Source of the DNA: Acidimicrobiia bacterium
GTDB lineage: Bacteria; Actinomycetota; Acidimicrobiia; Acidimicrobiales; Bin134
Assembly (NCBI GenBank): GCA_022826705.1
Contig: JAJDUJ010000011.1
Location: 222,275 to 286,274 of the forward strand
Direction: 5' to 3'
Length of the DNA stretch: 64,000 bases
Part shown: one piece after another, positions 34,301 through 42,993 of the stretch
Layout of the letters: every line of letters begins with the position of its first letter
How positions within the stretch are numbered: the stretch's first letter is position 1
Made by a program: the position numbers and the translations under genes
The notes under the pieces: generated by a model
Seen by the model: only the letters and a program-made list of their open reading frames with translations
What the model was told of the DNA's origin: nothing
Database searches by the model: none

Positions 34301-35163
34301 CGGCGGATTATGGCGGTGGTGTCTAGGCGGTTTTCGCCGGCGGCGGCGGTTTCCTGGGTGTAGCGCTGGCAGAGTTCTACTAGGGGGATGGGGGCGTTTA
34401 GGGTGGCGGCGGCTTCGGCTACTAGGCCTAGGTCTTTGATCATCCAGTCGATGGCGAAGCCGAAGTCGAACTCGTCGGCCACCATGGTGTGGCCCCGGTT
34501 CTGGAGGTACCAGGAGCCGGCCGCGCCTTTGGTGACCGCGGCCAGCACCTTCTCCATGTCGAGGCCGGCCCGCTCGCCGAAGGCCAGCGCCTCGGCTGCA
34601 CCCTGCACCGCGCCGGCGCACAGGATCTGGTTCACCATCTTGGTTAGCTGGCCGCTCCCGGCTGGTCCCATGAGGGTGACCGCCGAGGAATAGGCATCCA
34701 TCACCGGAGAGGCGGCCTCGAAGTGCTCGGGATCGCCGCCGCACATAACGGTGAGAACGCCGTTCTCGGCCCCGGCCTGGCCGCCGGAGATGGGGGCGTC
34801 GAGCCAGCCGATCCCCCGGCCGGCGCACACCTCGGCCAACTCCCGGGCTACTTCGGCCGATGCGGTGGTGTGGTCCACCAGCACCGAGCCGGCGGGCATC
34901 GTCCCCAAGGCCCCGTCGTCGCCCAGCACCACCGACCTCAGGTCGTCGTCGGCCCCCACGCAGGTGAACACGAACTCGGCCCCGTCGGCCACCTCGGCCG
35001 GGGTGGCGGCCACCGTCCCGTCATGCTGCTCGCCCCAGCGATCAGCCACTGCCGCCGTCCGGTTGAACACCCGCACCTCGTGGCCGGCGGTGGCCAAGTG
35101 CCCGGCCATGGGAAAGCCCATGTTGCCCAGTCCTATGAATGCGCACACGCTCACGTCGGCCAC
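34291..35163 (-). CDS. 3-hydroxyisobutyrate/beta-hydroxyacid dehydrogenase family protein
   Basis: Taking GTG 35163 as start gives 290 residues with the Rossmann motif FIGLGNMGFPMAGHL right at the N-terminus, as in the family. Further motifs are DAPISGGQAGAENGVLTVMC (substrate-binding), GPAGSGQLTKMVNQIL with the catalytic Lys, and the C-terminal region DFGFAIDWMIKDLGLV. These NAD(P)-dependent enzymes oxidise beta-hydroxy acids to semialdehydes. An extra 21 upstream codons are open but unlike the family. It is transcribed away from the amidohydrolase operon, with about 70 bases between starts. Confidence 0.92.
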   Translation of the reverse strand: MADVSVCAFIGLGNMGFPMAGHLATAGHEVRVFNRTAAVADRWGEQHDGTVAATPAEVADGAEFVFTCVGADDDLRSVVLGDDGALGTMPAGSVLVDHTTASAEVARELAEVCAGRGIGWLDAPISGGQAGAENGVLTVMCGGDPEHFEAASPVMDAYSSAVTLMGPAGSGQLTKMVNQILCAGAVQGAAEALAFGERAGLDMEKVLAAVTKGAAGSWYLQNRGHTMVADEFDFGFAIDWMIKDLGLVAEAAATLNAPIPLVELCQRYTQETAAAGENRLDTTAIIRRYR

Positions 35164-35234
35164 GATATCCGGCCCATTCCCCCGTTCCCCCGGCGATAGG
35201 CGGCTTCCACAGCGTTCCCATAACATCGAAGACG

Positions 35235-36338
35235 ATGAGCGACAACGGCTTCGACGTATTCTCCGCCGATTCCCACGTGATCGAGCCCCACGACCTGTGG
35301 CAGATCTACACGGTGGAGGCCTTCAAGGATCGGGCGCCCCGGCTGGTCCATGAGGAGACCACCGACCGCCTGGTGTGCGACCAGGCCCGGCTGCCCCCGG
35401 TGGGGCTTTTGGCCGGGTGCATGCGCACCGACGACAAAGTGAGGGCCAGGGGCCGCTGGGACGAGGACGTGCCCGACGTGGGCTGGGATCCTGAGGCCCG
35501 CATGGAGGCACTGCGCACCGACGGCGTGACCGGCGAGGTGCTGTACCCCACCATCGCCATGCAGATGTACCCCATCCGAGACGTGGAGTTCCAGTGGGCC
35601 CTGTTCGAGGCCTACAACACCTGGGTCGGGGAGTTCGTGAGCCAGATCCCCGACACGTTCGTGGGCATCGCCCTGCTCGCGCCGGTGGACTTGGAGCGGG
35701 CCGCCAAAGAGATGAAGCGGTGCCGCGACATGGGGCTCAAGGGGGTGATGATCCCGGTGATCAACGGCGAGGACAACCCCTACCAAGACCCGGAGTTCGA
35801 CCCCCTGTGGGCCGCCGCAGTGGAGCACTCCATGCCGGTGAACCTGCACGCCGCCACCACCCGCGACCCCGACAAGGCCTGGGACCAGGGCACGTCCACC
35901 CGGTCGGTGCTGCAAACGGTGGACATCCAAGAGGTGGTGCTCGACCTCATCTTCGGCGGGGTGTTCGACCGCTTCCCCGACCTGATGATCGTCTCGGCCG
36001 AGAACGACGTGGGCTGGGCCGGCAACCTGCTGGAGCGGGCCGACTACTGGTTCCACCGCAACCGCCAACTCCTCCCCGACATGAACTGCCAGGAAGAGCC
36101 GTCGCACTACTGGCGCAACAACTTCCGGGTGACGTTCATGCGCGACCTCACCGGGGTGGCCGCCCGCGACATCATCGGCACCGAGACCATGATGTGGGGC
36201 AACGACTTCCCCCACCACGTGTCCACCTGGCCCAACAGCCAGGCGGTGATCGCCGAGCACTTCGCCGACACCACCGACGATGTGCGCCACGCCATCGTGT
36301 CGGCCAACGTCCGCCAGCTCTACGACATCCAGGTGTAG
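35235..36338 (+). CDS. Amidohydrolase-2 family metal enzyme (first of the operon)
   Basis: The 367-residue protein starts at ATG 35235. It has VFSADSHVIEPHDLW, an Asp-x-His metal motif at residue ~10, GEVLYPTIAMQMYP, a central MPVNLHAATT, IVSAENDVGWAGNLLERADY and the distal Asp in WGNDFPHHVSTWPNS. This is the ACMSD-like branch of amidohydrolases, hydrolases or decarboxylases of ring or side-chain carboxylates, common in actinobacteria. It opens an eight-gene + strand operon with gaps no larger than about 30 bases. Substrate unknown. Confidence 0.88.
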   Translation: MSDNGFDVFSADSHVIEPHDLWQIYTVEAFKDRAPRLVHEETTDRLVCDQARLPPVGLLAGCMRTDDKVRARGRWDEDVPDVGWDPEARMEALRTDGVTGEVLYPTIAMQMYPIRDVEFQWALFEAYNTWVGEFVSQIPDTFVGIALLAPVDLERAAKEMKRCRDMGLKGVMIPVINGEDNPYQDPEFDPLWAAAVEHSMPVNLHAATTRDPDKAWDQGTSTRSVLQTVDIQEVVLDLIFGGVFDRFPDLMIVSAENDVGWAGNLLERADYWFHRNRQLLPDMNCQEEPSHYWRNNFRVTFMRDLTGVAARDIIGTETMMWGNDFPHHVSTWPNSQAVIAEHFADTTDDVRHAIVSANVRQLYDIQV

Positions 36339-36364
36339 CGAAGGCGTAGGGGGTCGCCGGCGCC

Positions 36365-37627
36365 GTGGTCAAGCTCTCCGACATGGGGCGCATTGGGTTC
36401 ACGGTGCGCGACAGCCAGGACAGCGATCACCCGGTCACCTTCCTGCCCGAACCCGAGCGCCGGGTGCGCCACAACCTGCTCATCTCCGTGGACGACCATG
36501 TGGTGGAGGCCCCCGACGCCTTCGAGGGCCGCATCCCGAGCCGCTTCGGCGACCGCGGCCCCAAGGTGGTGACCGATGACGACGGCATGCACGCCTGGGA
36601 GGTGGACGGGCGGCGGTTCCCCACCGTGGGCATGAACGCGGTGGCCGGGCGGCCGGTGTCGGAATACGGCTTCGACCCGGTGCGGTTCGACCACATGCGC
36701 CGAGGGGCGTGGGACATACAAGCCCGCATTGCCGACATGGACCTCAACGGCATCTACGCCTCGCTGAACTTCCCCTCCGCGCTGCCCGGTTTCGCGGGCC
36801 AGAACTTCATGCGGATGACCAACGACGATGAGCTGGGCCTGGCCTGCGTGCGGGCCTGGAACGACTGGATCCTGGACGACTGGCACACCCGCTACCCCGA
36901 TCGGATCATCCCCTGCCAGATCCCCTGGCTGTACGACCCCGCAATCGCCGCCGAACAGATCTACCGCAACGCCGAGCGGGGCTTCCGGGCGGTGTCGTTC
37001 AGCGAGGCCCCCGAGAAGCTGAAGCTGCCGTCGCTGCACACCGGCCACTGGGACCCGTTCATCCGGGCCTGCGAGGACACCGGCACGGTGGTGTGCCTGC
37101 ACGTGGGGTCGTCGTCGCAGGCCCCGTCCACCGCTCCCGACGCCCCGCCCGACACCATCGGGGTGCTGTTCTTCGGCTACGCCATGTTCGCCGCCGTCGA
37201 CTGGCTCTACTCGCTGATCCCGGTGCGGTTCCCCAACCTGCGCATCGCCATGTCGGAGGGGGGCATCGCCTGGGTGCCGGGGCTGATCGACCGCCTCGAC
37301 CACATCACCCGCTACCACGACATGTACGGCACCTGGGTAAACATCGACATGAAGCCCAGCGAGGTGTTCCGGCGCAATTTCTGGTTCTGCGTGATCGACG
37401 ACACCTCGTGCCTGTCGCTGCGCGACCACATCGGGGTGGACCACATCATGATGGAGTCGGACTACCCCCACGTGGACACCACCTGGCCCGACACCCAAGA
37501 GGTGGTGCGCCGCCAGGTGGAGGGGTTCGGCCCCGAAGAGACCGAGAAGATCTGCTGGCGCAACGCCGCCGAGCTGTTCCGGTGGCCCGTGCCCGACGCG
37601 ATTGCCGCCGACCCCGAGAGTTTCTGA
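36365..37627 (+). CDS. Amidohydrolase-2 family metal enzyme (second of the operon)
   Basis: The 420-residue protein (GTG start) has LISVDDHVVEAPDAFEGRIP at ~40-60, VCLHVGSSSQAP in the middle, MSEGGIAWVPGLIDRLDHI and MMESDYPHVDTTWPDT near the end, the usual metal and catalytic positions of this family. It is related to but clearly different from the preceding enzyme, 26 bases upstream. The two may act in successive steps or form a mixed oligomer. The class II aldolase gene starts 22 bases after its stop. Confidence 0.88.
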   Translation: MVKLSDMGRIGFTVRDSQDSDHPVTFLPEPERRVRHNLLISVDDHVVEAPDAFEGRIPSRFGDRGPKVVTDDDGMHAWEVDGRRFPTVGMNAVAGRPVSEYGFDPVRFDHMRRGAWDIQARIADMDLNGIYASLNFPSALPGFAGQNFMRMTNDDELGLACVRAWNDWILDDWHTRYPDRIIPCQIPWLYDPAIAAEQIYRNAERGFRAVSFSEAPEKLKLPSLHTGHWDPFIRACEDTGTVVCLHVGSSSQAPSTAPDAPPDTIGVLFFGYAMFAAVDWLYSLIPVRFPNLRIAMSEGGIAWVPGLIDRLDHITRYHDMYGTWVNIDMKPSEVFRRNFWFCVIDDTSCLSLRDHIGVDHIMMESDYPHVDTTWPDTQEVVRRQVEGFGPEETEKICWRNAAELFRWPVPDAIAADPESF

Positions 37628-37649
37628 CAAGATCGACGAAGGAGGACCG

Positions 37650-38369
37650 ATGACCAAGACCTGGACCGAAGACCATCCCGCCTTCCAAGTGGCCGCATCC
37701 CGGCGCATCCTGGCCCGTGAGGGATGCGAGAGCAGGGTGGCCGGCCACGTGTCGGTGCGCGACGCCGAGCGCTCCGACGCCTTCTGGGTGTCGCCGTTCG
37801 GCTACTTCAGCGAGACGCTGCCCAGCGACGTGAACTGCTACGACATGGAGCTCAACCTGCTCGACGGCGACACTCCGGCCTCGCCGGCGGTGCGGTTCCA
37901 CGCCGGGTTCTACGAGGCCCGCCCCGACGCCAACTCGGTGATCCACACCCACTCCCACTACGTGGAGGTGCTGTCGACCACCGGCAAGGACATCGGGCTG
38001 TACTCGGCCGACGCCTGCCTGTTCTATGAGGAGCAGGCCCACTACGCCGACAACGGCACCGACAACCCGGTGGACGGCCCCCGCATGGCCGAGGCGCTGG
38101 GCGAGCGGTCGGTGGTGCTCATCGGCAACCACGGCGCCTGCTTCGTGTGCCCCTCGCTGGAGGAGGCCACCATCAAGGCCATCGCCTACGAGAGCTCGGC
38201 CCGGGCCCACTACGAGGCCAAGGTGGTGGGGGGCCACGAGATGCCCGAGGCCGAGGCCGCCCGGGCCAAGAAGGCGTACCACAAGTACTTCATCCCCATG
38301 ATGTGGGAGGCCAACTACCGCCGCCTGCGCCGCACCGACGCCGACCTGTTCGAGACCCTGGCTAGCTGA
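37650..38369 (+). CDS. Class II aldolase/adducin family protein
   Basis: From ATG 37650, preceded by GGAGGA, the protein has 239 residues. Zinc-binding residues appear in SVIHTHSHYVEVLS (His-x-His) and VLIGNHGACFV (third His). The family includes L-fuculose- and L-ribulose-phosphate enzymes and decarboxylases of aromatic catabolism such as LigK-independent aldolases; which reaction applies is unknown. It is directly joined to the next gene: its stop TGA is followed immediately by ATG. Confidence 0.88.
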   Translation: MTKTWTEDHPAFQVAASRRILAREGCESRVAGHVSVRDAERSDAFWVSPFGYFSETLPSDVNCYDMELNLLDGDTPASPAVRFHAGFYEARPDANSVIHTHSHYVEVLSTTGKDIGLYSADACLFYEEQAHYADNGTDNPVDGPRMAEALGERSVVLIGNHGACFVCPSLEEATIKAIAYESSARAHYEAKVVGGHEMPEAEAARAKKAYHKYFIPMMWEANYRRLRRTDADLFETLAS

Positions 38370-39251
38370 ATGGCCTCCGAGCCTCAATCCCACCCCATGG
38401 ACGGCATCGGGGTGGTCGACCTCATGCTGGGCGTGCCGTCGGACCGCGACGCCTGGTACGCCAACTTCCAGGGGCTGCTCAAAGACACCGAGAGCCGCAG
38501 CTTCGGCCACGGCGCGGCCTACATGTTCAAAGACCTGCCCCAGGTAGACGGCACGGTGGACTTCATCGCCTACCTGCTAGCCGAGATGGACCTCTGGGGC
38601 ATCGACAAGGGGCTGTTGCCGGTGAACTTCGGCGACACCTGGGGCACCCGGGGGGTCACCGAGCATCCCGACCGCCTCTACGGCAGCTATCTGGTGGACC
38701 CCAACCAGGGCGTGCAGGCGGTGCGGGACCTGCGCCGGGCGGTGGACGAGCTGGGCGTGATCGCCGCGGCCTGCTTCCCCACCGGGCTGCACCCCCAGGT
38801 CAACATCAACGAACCGCTGATGTACCCGATCTACGCGGCGTGCTGCGAGATGGAGATCCCCATGTGCATCAACGCCGGCGTGCCGGGGCCGCGGTTCCCT
38901 TTCGACCCCCAGCACGTCGAGCACCTCGACCGGGTGTGCTACGACTTCCCCGAGCTGGTGCTGGTCACCCGGCACGGTTCCGAGCCGTGGGAACGCCTCA
39001 TGGTCAAGCTCATGCTGAAGTGGCCGGGCCTGCACTACTCCACCTCGGCGTTCGCCCCCAAGCACTACCCGAAGGCCATCATCGACTACGCCAACACCCG
39101 GGGCGCCGACAAGGTGATGTACGCCGGGTATTTCCCCTCGGGCCTGTCGCTGGAGCGGATCATGACCGAGATGCGCGACGTGGGATTCCGCGACCACGTC
39201 TGGCCCAAATTCCTGCGGGACAACGCCCTGCGGGTGTTCAATATGGCATGA
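38370..39251 (+). CDS. Divergent amidohydrolase-2 family protein without the N-terminal metal motif
   Basis: The 293-residue protein has the barrel pattern of amidohydrolases: LLPVNFGDTWGTRGVTEHPD, AACFPTGLHPQVNINEPLMY, IPMCINAGVPGPRFPFDPQH, VLVTRHGSEPWERLM, and ADKVMYAGYFPSGLSLERI at the end. At the N-terminus, where the others have D-x-H, it reads VVDLMLGVPSD, lacking His, and the distal Asp position is YFPSG. Metal binding may therefore differ or be lost. Its stop overlaps the ATG of the following membrane protein by four bases. Confidence 0.75.
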   Translation: MASEPQSHPMDGIGVVDLMLGVPSDRDAWYANFQGLLKDTESRSFGHGAAYMFKDLPQVDGTVDFIAYLLAEMDLWGIDKGLLPVNFGDTWGTRGVTEHPDRLYGSYLVDPNQGVQAVRDLRRAVDELGVIAAACFPTGLHPQVNINEPLMYPIYAACCEMEIPMCINAGVPGPRFPFDPQHVEHLDRVCYDFPELVLVTRHGSEPWERLMVKLMLKWPGLHYSTSAFAPKHYPKAIIDYANTRGADKVMYAGYFPSGLSLERIMTEMRDVGFRDHVWPKFLRDNALRVFNMA

Positions 39252-39841
39252 GCATGATTGAGCAAATCTTCCGCCGGCGGGACCTGGGAATCATCGACTC
39301 CCTCATCGGAGCGGGCATCCTGGTCGTCGCAGTATTCACCTGGGCCGAGCGCTCCGACATGGTCGACCCCAACGCTGAGCTGACCGACAACTGGAAGTGG
39401 CAGCTCTGGCAGATCGGCCCCGTGGTGATCTCCCTGGTCGGCGTGTGGCTGTTATGGCGCAACACCAGCAAAGTGCCGTGGGTGCGCACGGTGAGCTTGG
39501 TGGCGCTGGCGGTGGCCATCCTGCTCAATCAGTACACCGACATCTTCAACTACAGCGGCAACCTCTGGAACACCATCGATCCGCTGTTCATCGCCTGCGG
39601 CACCGTGGCCGTCGCCACCGGGTGGGGCCGGGTGATGGCCCAACGGCAGGGCATGGAGCCGGCCAACCCCTTCACCCTGGTCTCTGTGGTCATCGCCCTG
39701 GGGCTGGCCGCGTCGGTGCTCGTCAACAACTACTTCGTCGGCGACGTGGGCGCGTGGGACATCCTCGATCCCCTGATGATCCTGGCCCTGCTCACATGGG
39801 CAATAGGCGCTCGCCGCACTAACGTCGGCGACGCTATCTGA
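39248..39841 (+). CDS. Small polytopic membrane protein of the amidohydrolase operon
   Basis: From ATG 39248 (ATGA overlap with the preceding gene) the protein has 197 residues and about six hydrophobic segments: SLIGAGILVVAVFTWA, IGPVVISLVGVWLLW, VALAVAILLNQY, IACGTVAVATGW, LVSVVIALGLAASVLV, and LMILALLTWAIGARR. No known motif is recognised. Its place in the operon suggests a transport or membrane-support role. In-frame extension upstream is only a shadow of the preceding gene. Confidence 0.7.
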   Translation: MSMIEQIFRRRDLGIIDSLIGAGILVVAVFTWAERSDMVDPNAELTDNWKWQLWQIGPVVISLVGVWLLWRNTSKVPWVRTVSLVALAVAILLNQYTDIFNYSGNLWNTIDPLFIACGTVAVATGWGRVMAQRQGMEPANPFTLVSVVIALGLAASVLVNNYFVGDVGAWDILDPLMILALLTWAIGARRTNVGDAI

Positions 39842-39866
39842 CGCCATCTGAGAGAGGACATCCACC

Positions 39867-40649
39867 ATGCCCGAGGTAGACGGCTACGTCCATGGAGACT
39901 TCAGCTGGGTTGATTTGTGTACCGAGGAGCCCGACAAGGCCAAGGCGTTCTATTCGTCGCTTTTCGGGCTGACCTTTCGCGACGAGCACGACGGGTCGCA
40001 GGTGGTCTACACCTTGGGGCTGAAGGACGAAAGGCCGGTGCTGGGGCTGCTGGAAAAGCCCCAGGAGATGTGCGAGATGGGAATCCCCAACGTGTGGGAG
40101 ACCTACATCTCGGTGGACAACGCTGATGAGGCCCTGGCCAAGATTGCCCCCGCAGGGGGCACGCCGATGGGGCCGGTGATGGAGCCGGCGGGCGCCGGGA
40201 GGATGGTGGTGGTGGCCGACCCCACCGGCGCCGTGGTGATGCTGTGGGAGGCGATCGGCCAAGATGGCGCCGAGCTCAAGAGCGAGCACGGCACGCTGTG
40301 CTGGAACCAGCTCCTCACTTCTGATGTGGACAAGGCCCTGGCGTTCTACTCCGAGATGCTGGGCTGGACCCCGGTGCCCCTCGACATGGACGGTTCGGTG
40401 GGCATCAGGCACAACGGCGAGATGATCGCCAGCGCCGGCCCGCTGCCCGCGCCGCTAATTCCCGCCCATTGGGCGGTGTACTTCGCAGTGGACGACTGCG
40501 ACGCCACCGCGGCCCAGTGCCAAGAGCTGGGAGGCCATGTGGTTGTCCCGCCCATGGACACCCCGCCGGGGCGCATGGCCCAGCTCGTGGACGACGCCGG
40601 CGCCATGTTCTGGGTCATCACCCTCAACCCCGACTTCTCAATGGATTGA
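39867..40649 (+). CDS. Two-domain VOC (glyoxalase/bleomycin resistance) family protein
   Basis: The 260-residue protein has two VOC domains: GDFSWVDLCTEEPDKAKAFY at residue ~10 and CWNQLLTSDVDKALAFYSEM at ~145, each ending with a strand containing Glu or hydrophobic partners (VVMLWEAIG; MFWVITLNP). It resembles the CFP30/CFP32 hydroxylase-like proteins of actinobacteria. VOC proteins may be dioxygenases, isomerases or binding proteins. It lies 25 bases after the membrane protein gene and 10 bases before the sulfatase gene, so it belongs to the same operon. Confidence 0.87.
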   Translation: MPEVDGYVHGDFSWVDLCTEEPDKAKAFYSSLFGLTFRDEHDGSQVVYTLGLKDERPVLGLLEKPQEMCEMGIPNVWETYISVDNADEALAKIAPAGGTPMGPVMEPAGAGRMVVVADPTGAVVMLWEAIGQDGAELKSEHGTLCWNQLLTSDVDKALAFYSEMLGWTPVPLDMDGSVGIRHNGEMIASAGPLPAPLIPAHWAVYFAVDDCDATAAQCQELGGHVVVPPMDTPPGRMAQLVDDAGAMFWVITLNPDFSMD

Positions 40650-40659
40650 GGAGACACCG

Positions 40660-42963
40660 ATGAGCCAGGAGACCGCACGGCCTGAGCCCTACCAGGGGTG
40701 GGAGGGGCGAGCAGGGCGCACGGTGGCGGGGTCGGACCCGTGGTGGCCGGAGGCGGTGCGGGCGCCGGAAGGGGCGCCCAACATCGTGGTGGTGCTGTTG
40801 GACGATCTGGGCTTCGCCGATCTGGGTTGCTACGGCTCGGAGATCGACACCCCCCACATCGACCAGATGGCGGCCGAAGGGCTGCGCTACCTGAACTTCC
40901 ACGTCAACCCCATGTGCTCGCCCACCCGGGCGTCGCTGCTCACCGGGCTCAACCACCACGACGTGGGGGTGGGCCACGTGTGCCACTCCGACCCCGGCTA
41001 CCCCGGCTACACCGCCGAGCTCACCGAGCACTGCGCCACGGTGGCCGAGATCCTGCGGGCGGGGGGCTACGCCACCTTCATGGTGGGCAAGTGGCACCTG
41101 TGCAAAGACTCCAATCTGGTGGGCCCTCGGCACTCGTGGCCGCTCCAGCGGGGATTCGACCACTACTACGGCTTCCTCGACGGGTTCACCAACTTCCACC
41201 ACCCCCACCGGCTGATCCGCGACAACAGCGTGGTGCGCACCGACCAGTACCCCGACGACTACTACTTCACCGACGACATCACCGACGAGGCCATCTCCAT
41301 GGTCCGCGAGCAGAAGGCGGCCCGGCCCGACCAGCCGTTCTTCCTGTACCTGTCGCACGGGGCGGTCCACGCTCCGCTCCAGGCCAAGCAGGCCGATATC
41401 GACAAGTACCGGGGGGCCTACGACGCCGGTTGGGACGAGATCCGCCAGCGCCGCTTCGGCCGCCAGATCGAGCTGGGCATCTTCGACGCCGACACCACGC
41501 TGCCGCCCCGCAACTCCGAGGAGCGCAACGACGTCCCGCCCTGGGACGAGCTGTCCACCACCCAGAAGGAGGTGTTCGCCCGCTACATGGAGGTGTTCGC
41601 CGCCATGGTGGACAACGTCGACCAGAATTTCGGGCGGCTGCGGGCCGCGCTGGAGGAGCTGGGCGAGTGGGACAACACGCTGGTGCTGTTCACCTCCGAC
41701 AACGGGGCGTCCCGGGAGGGCGAGGACACCGGCTGCGCGCAGTACTTCGAGGTGCTGTCGCCCACCGTCGGAGACGTCGACGCCGACCACGACCGGCTCG
41801 ACCTGCTGGGCGGCCCTCAGACCCTGGCCCACTACCCCCGGGGCTGGGCCATGGCGGGCAACACGCCCTTCCGGCTGTACAAGATCAACACCCACGCCGG
41901 AGGCCACCAGGTGGCCATGATCTCGTCGTGGCCGGAGCGGATCGCCGACCCCGGCGGTTTCCGGCGCCAGTACCTGCACATCACCGACGTGCTGCCCACC
42001 GTGCTCGACATCGTGGGGCTCATCGCCCCCACCGAGCGCAACGGCCAGCCGCTCAAGGGGCCGCTGGCCGGGGCCAGCTTCGCCCCCACGTTCGCCGACG
42101 CCGACGCAGCCGAGCGCCACACCGAGCAGTACTACGAGCAGATCGGCCATCGGGGGTTCTACCGCGACGGCTGGGAGGCCGTCACCCTGCACCTGCCCAT
42201 GACCCCGTTCGGCGACCACGAGTGGGAGGTGTACAACCTCGACGACGACCCCACCGAGACGAAAGACCTCTCGGAAGCCGAGCCCGCCAAGCGCCAAGAA
42301 CTGATCGACGCCTGGGAGGAGGCCGCCCACCGCTACCAGGTGTACCCGCTGGACGAGGGATCGATGCTCAAGTACGTGCAGCGGCCGCCGTCGGAGGAGG
42401 TGTACGAGACGCCGGTGCGGCTCGTGCCGGGCACCGACACCCTGGAGCGCTACCGGAGCATGAAGATGATCCAGGCCCGGTCGTTCACCGTGGACATCGA
42501 GTTCGACTACGCGGCAGACGACCAGGGCATGCTGGTGGCCCACGGCGACCAGGGCGGCGGCTACGCCTGCTACGTAGAGGGCGGCGAGGTGGTCTACGTC
42601 CACAACGGCTACGGCCACATGCGGCACCTGAACAGCGGCCCGCTGGCCGAGGGGCGCCGCACCGTGCGGCTCGACTTCACCATCACCGACGGCTTCGCCT
42701 GGGATCTGCGGCTTCTGGTGGACGGCACCGAGACCGCCGCCGGCGAAAACTTCACCGGAATGTGGACCATGGCCCCCTTCGAGGGAATCGACGTGGGCAT
42801 CGACCGCCGCTCCCCCGTCTCATGGGACGTCTACCAGCGCCACGGCCCCTTCCCCTACACCAACGCCATCGACTCCGTCACCTACACCCCCGGCCAACAA
42901 GGCCCCATGGCCGCCACCCGCACCGTAGAAATACTCAAACAAATGGGCGCCCGCTTCGAGTAA
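40660..42963 (+). CDS. Arylsulfatase-type sulfatase with C-terminal beta-rich extension
   Basis: From ATG 40660 the protein has 767 residues. It shows the metal-binding NIVVVLLDDLGFADLGCYG, the formylglycine motif CSPTRASLLTG (Cys, Pro, Arg), GKWHL and FTSDNGASREGE, so all catalytic parts of a type I sulfatase are present. Activity would require Cys-to-formylglycine maturation by an enzyme not in this window. The last ~170 residues (SFTVDIEFDYAADDQGMLVA ... FEGIDVGIDRRSPVSWDVY) form a lectin-like beta sandwich found in larger arylsulfatases. No signal peptide is seen. It may remove sulfate from the substrate processed by its operon mates. Confidence 0.93.
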   Translation: MSQETARPEPYQGWEGRAGRTVAGSDPWWPEAVRAPEGAPNIVVVLLDDLGFADLGCYGSEIDTPHIDQMAAEGLRYLNFHVNPMCSPTRASLLTGLNHHDVGVGHVCHSDPGYPGYTAELTEHCATVAEILRAGGYATFMVGKWHLCKDSNLVGPRHSWPLQRGFDHYYGFLDGFTNFHHPHRLIRDNSVVRTDQYPDDYYFTDDITDEAISMVREQKAARPDQPFFLYLSHGAVHAPLQAKQADIDKYRGAYDAGWDEIRQRRFGRQIELGIFDADTTLPPRNSEERNDVPPWDELSTTQKEVFARYMEVFAAMVDNVDQNFGRLRAALEELGEWDNTLVLFTSDNGASREGEDTGCAQYFEVLSPTVGDVDADHDRLDLLGGPQTLAHYPRGWAMAGNTPFRLYKINTHAGGHQVAMISSWPERIADPGGFRRQYLHITDVLPTVLDIVGLIAPTERNGQPLKGPLAGASFAPTFADADAAERHTEQYYEQIGHRGFYRDGWEAVTLHLPMTPFGDHEWEVYNLDDDPTETKDLSEAEPAKRQELIDAWEEAAHRYQVYPLDEGSMLKYVQRPPSEEVYETPVRLVPGTDTLERYRSMKMIQARSFTVDIEFDYAADDQGMLVAHGDQGGGYACYVEGGEVVYVHNGYGHMRHLNSGPLAEGRRTVRLDFTITDGFAWDLRLLVDGTETAAGENFTGMWTMAPFEGIDVGIDRRSPVSWDVYQRHGPFPYTNAIDSVTYTPGQQGPMAATRTVEILKQMGARFE

Positions 42964-42993
42964 AACTGGCCAGAAGCACACGAGGAGCTTTCC

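Noticed and set aside
40624..42627. Open frame of 667 codons on the minus strand
   Set aside because: It lies wholly opposite the sulfatase gene and has a His/Val/Gly-rich composition typical of antisense frames in GC-rich DNA; no motif is seen.
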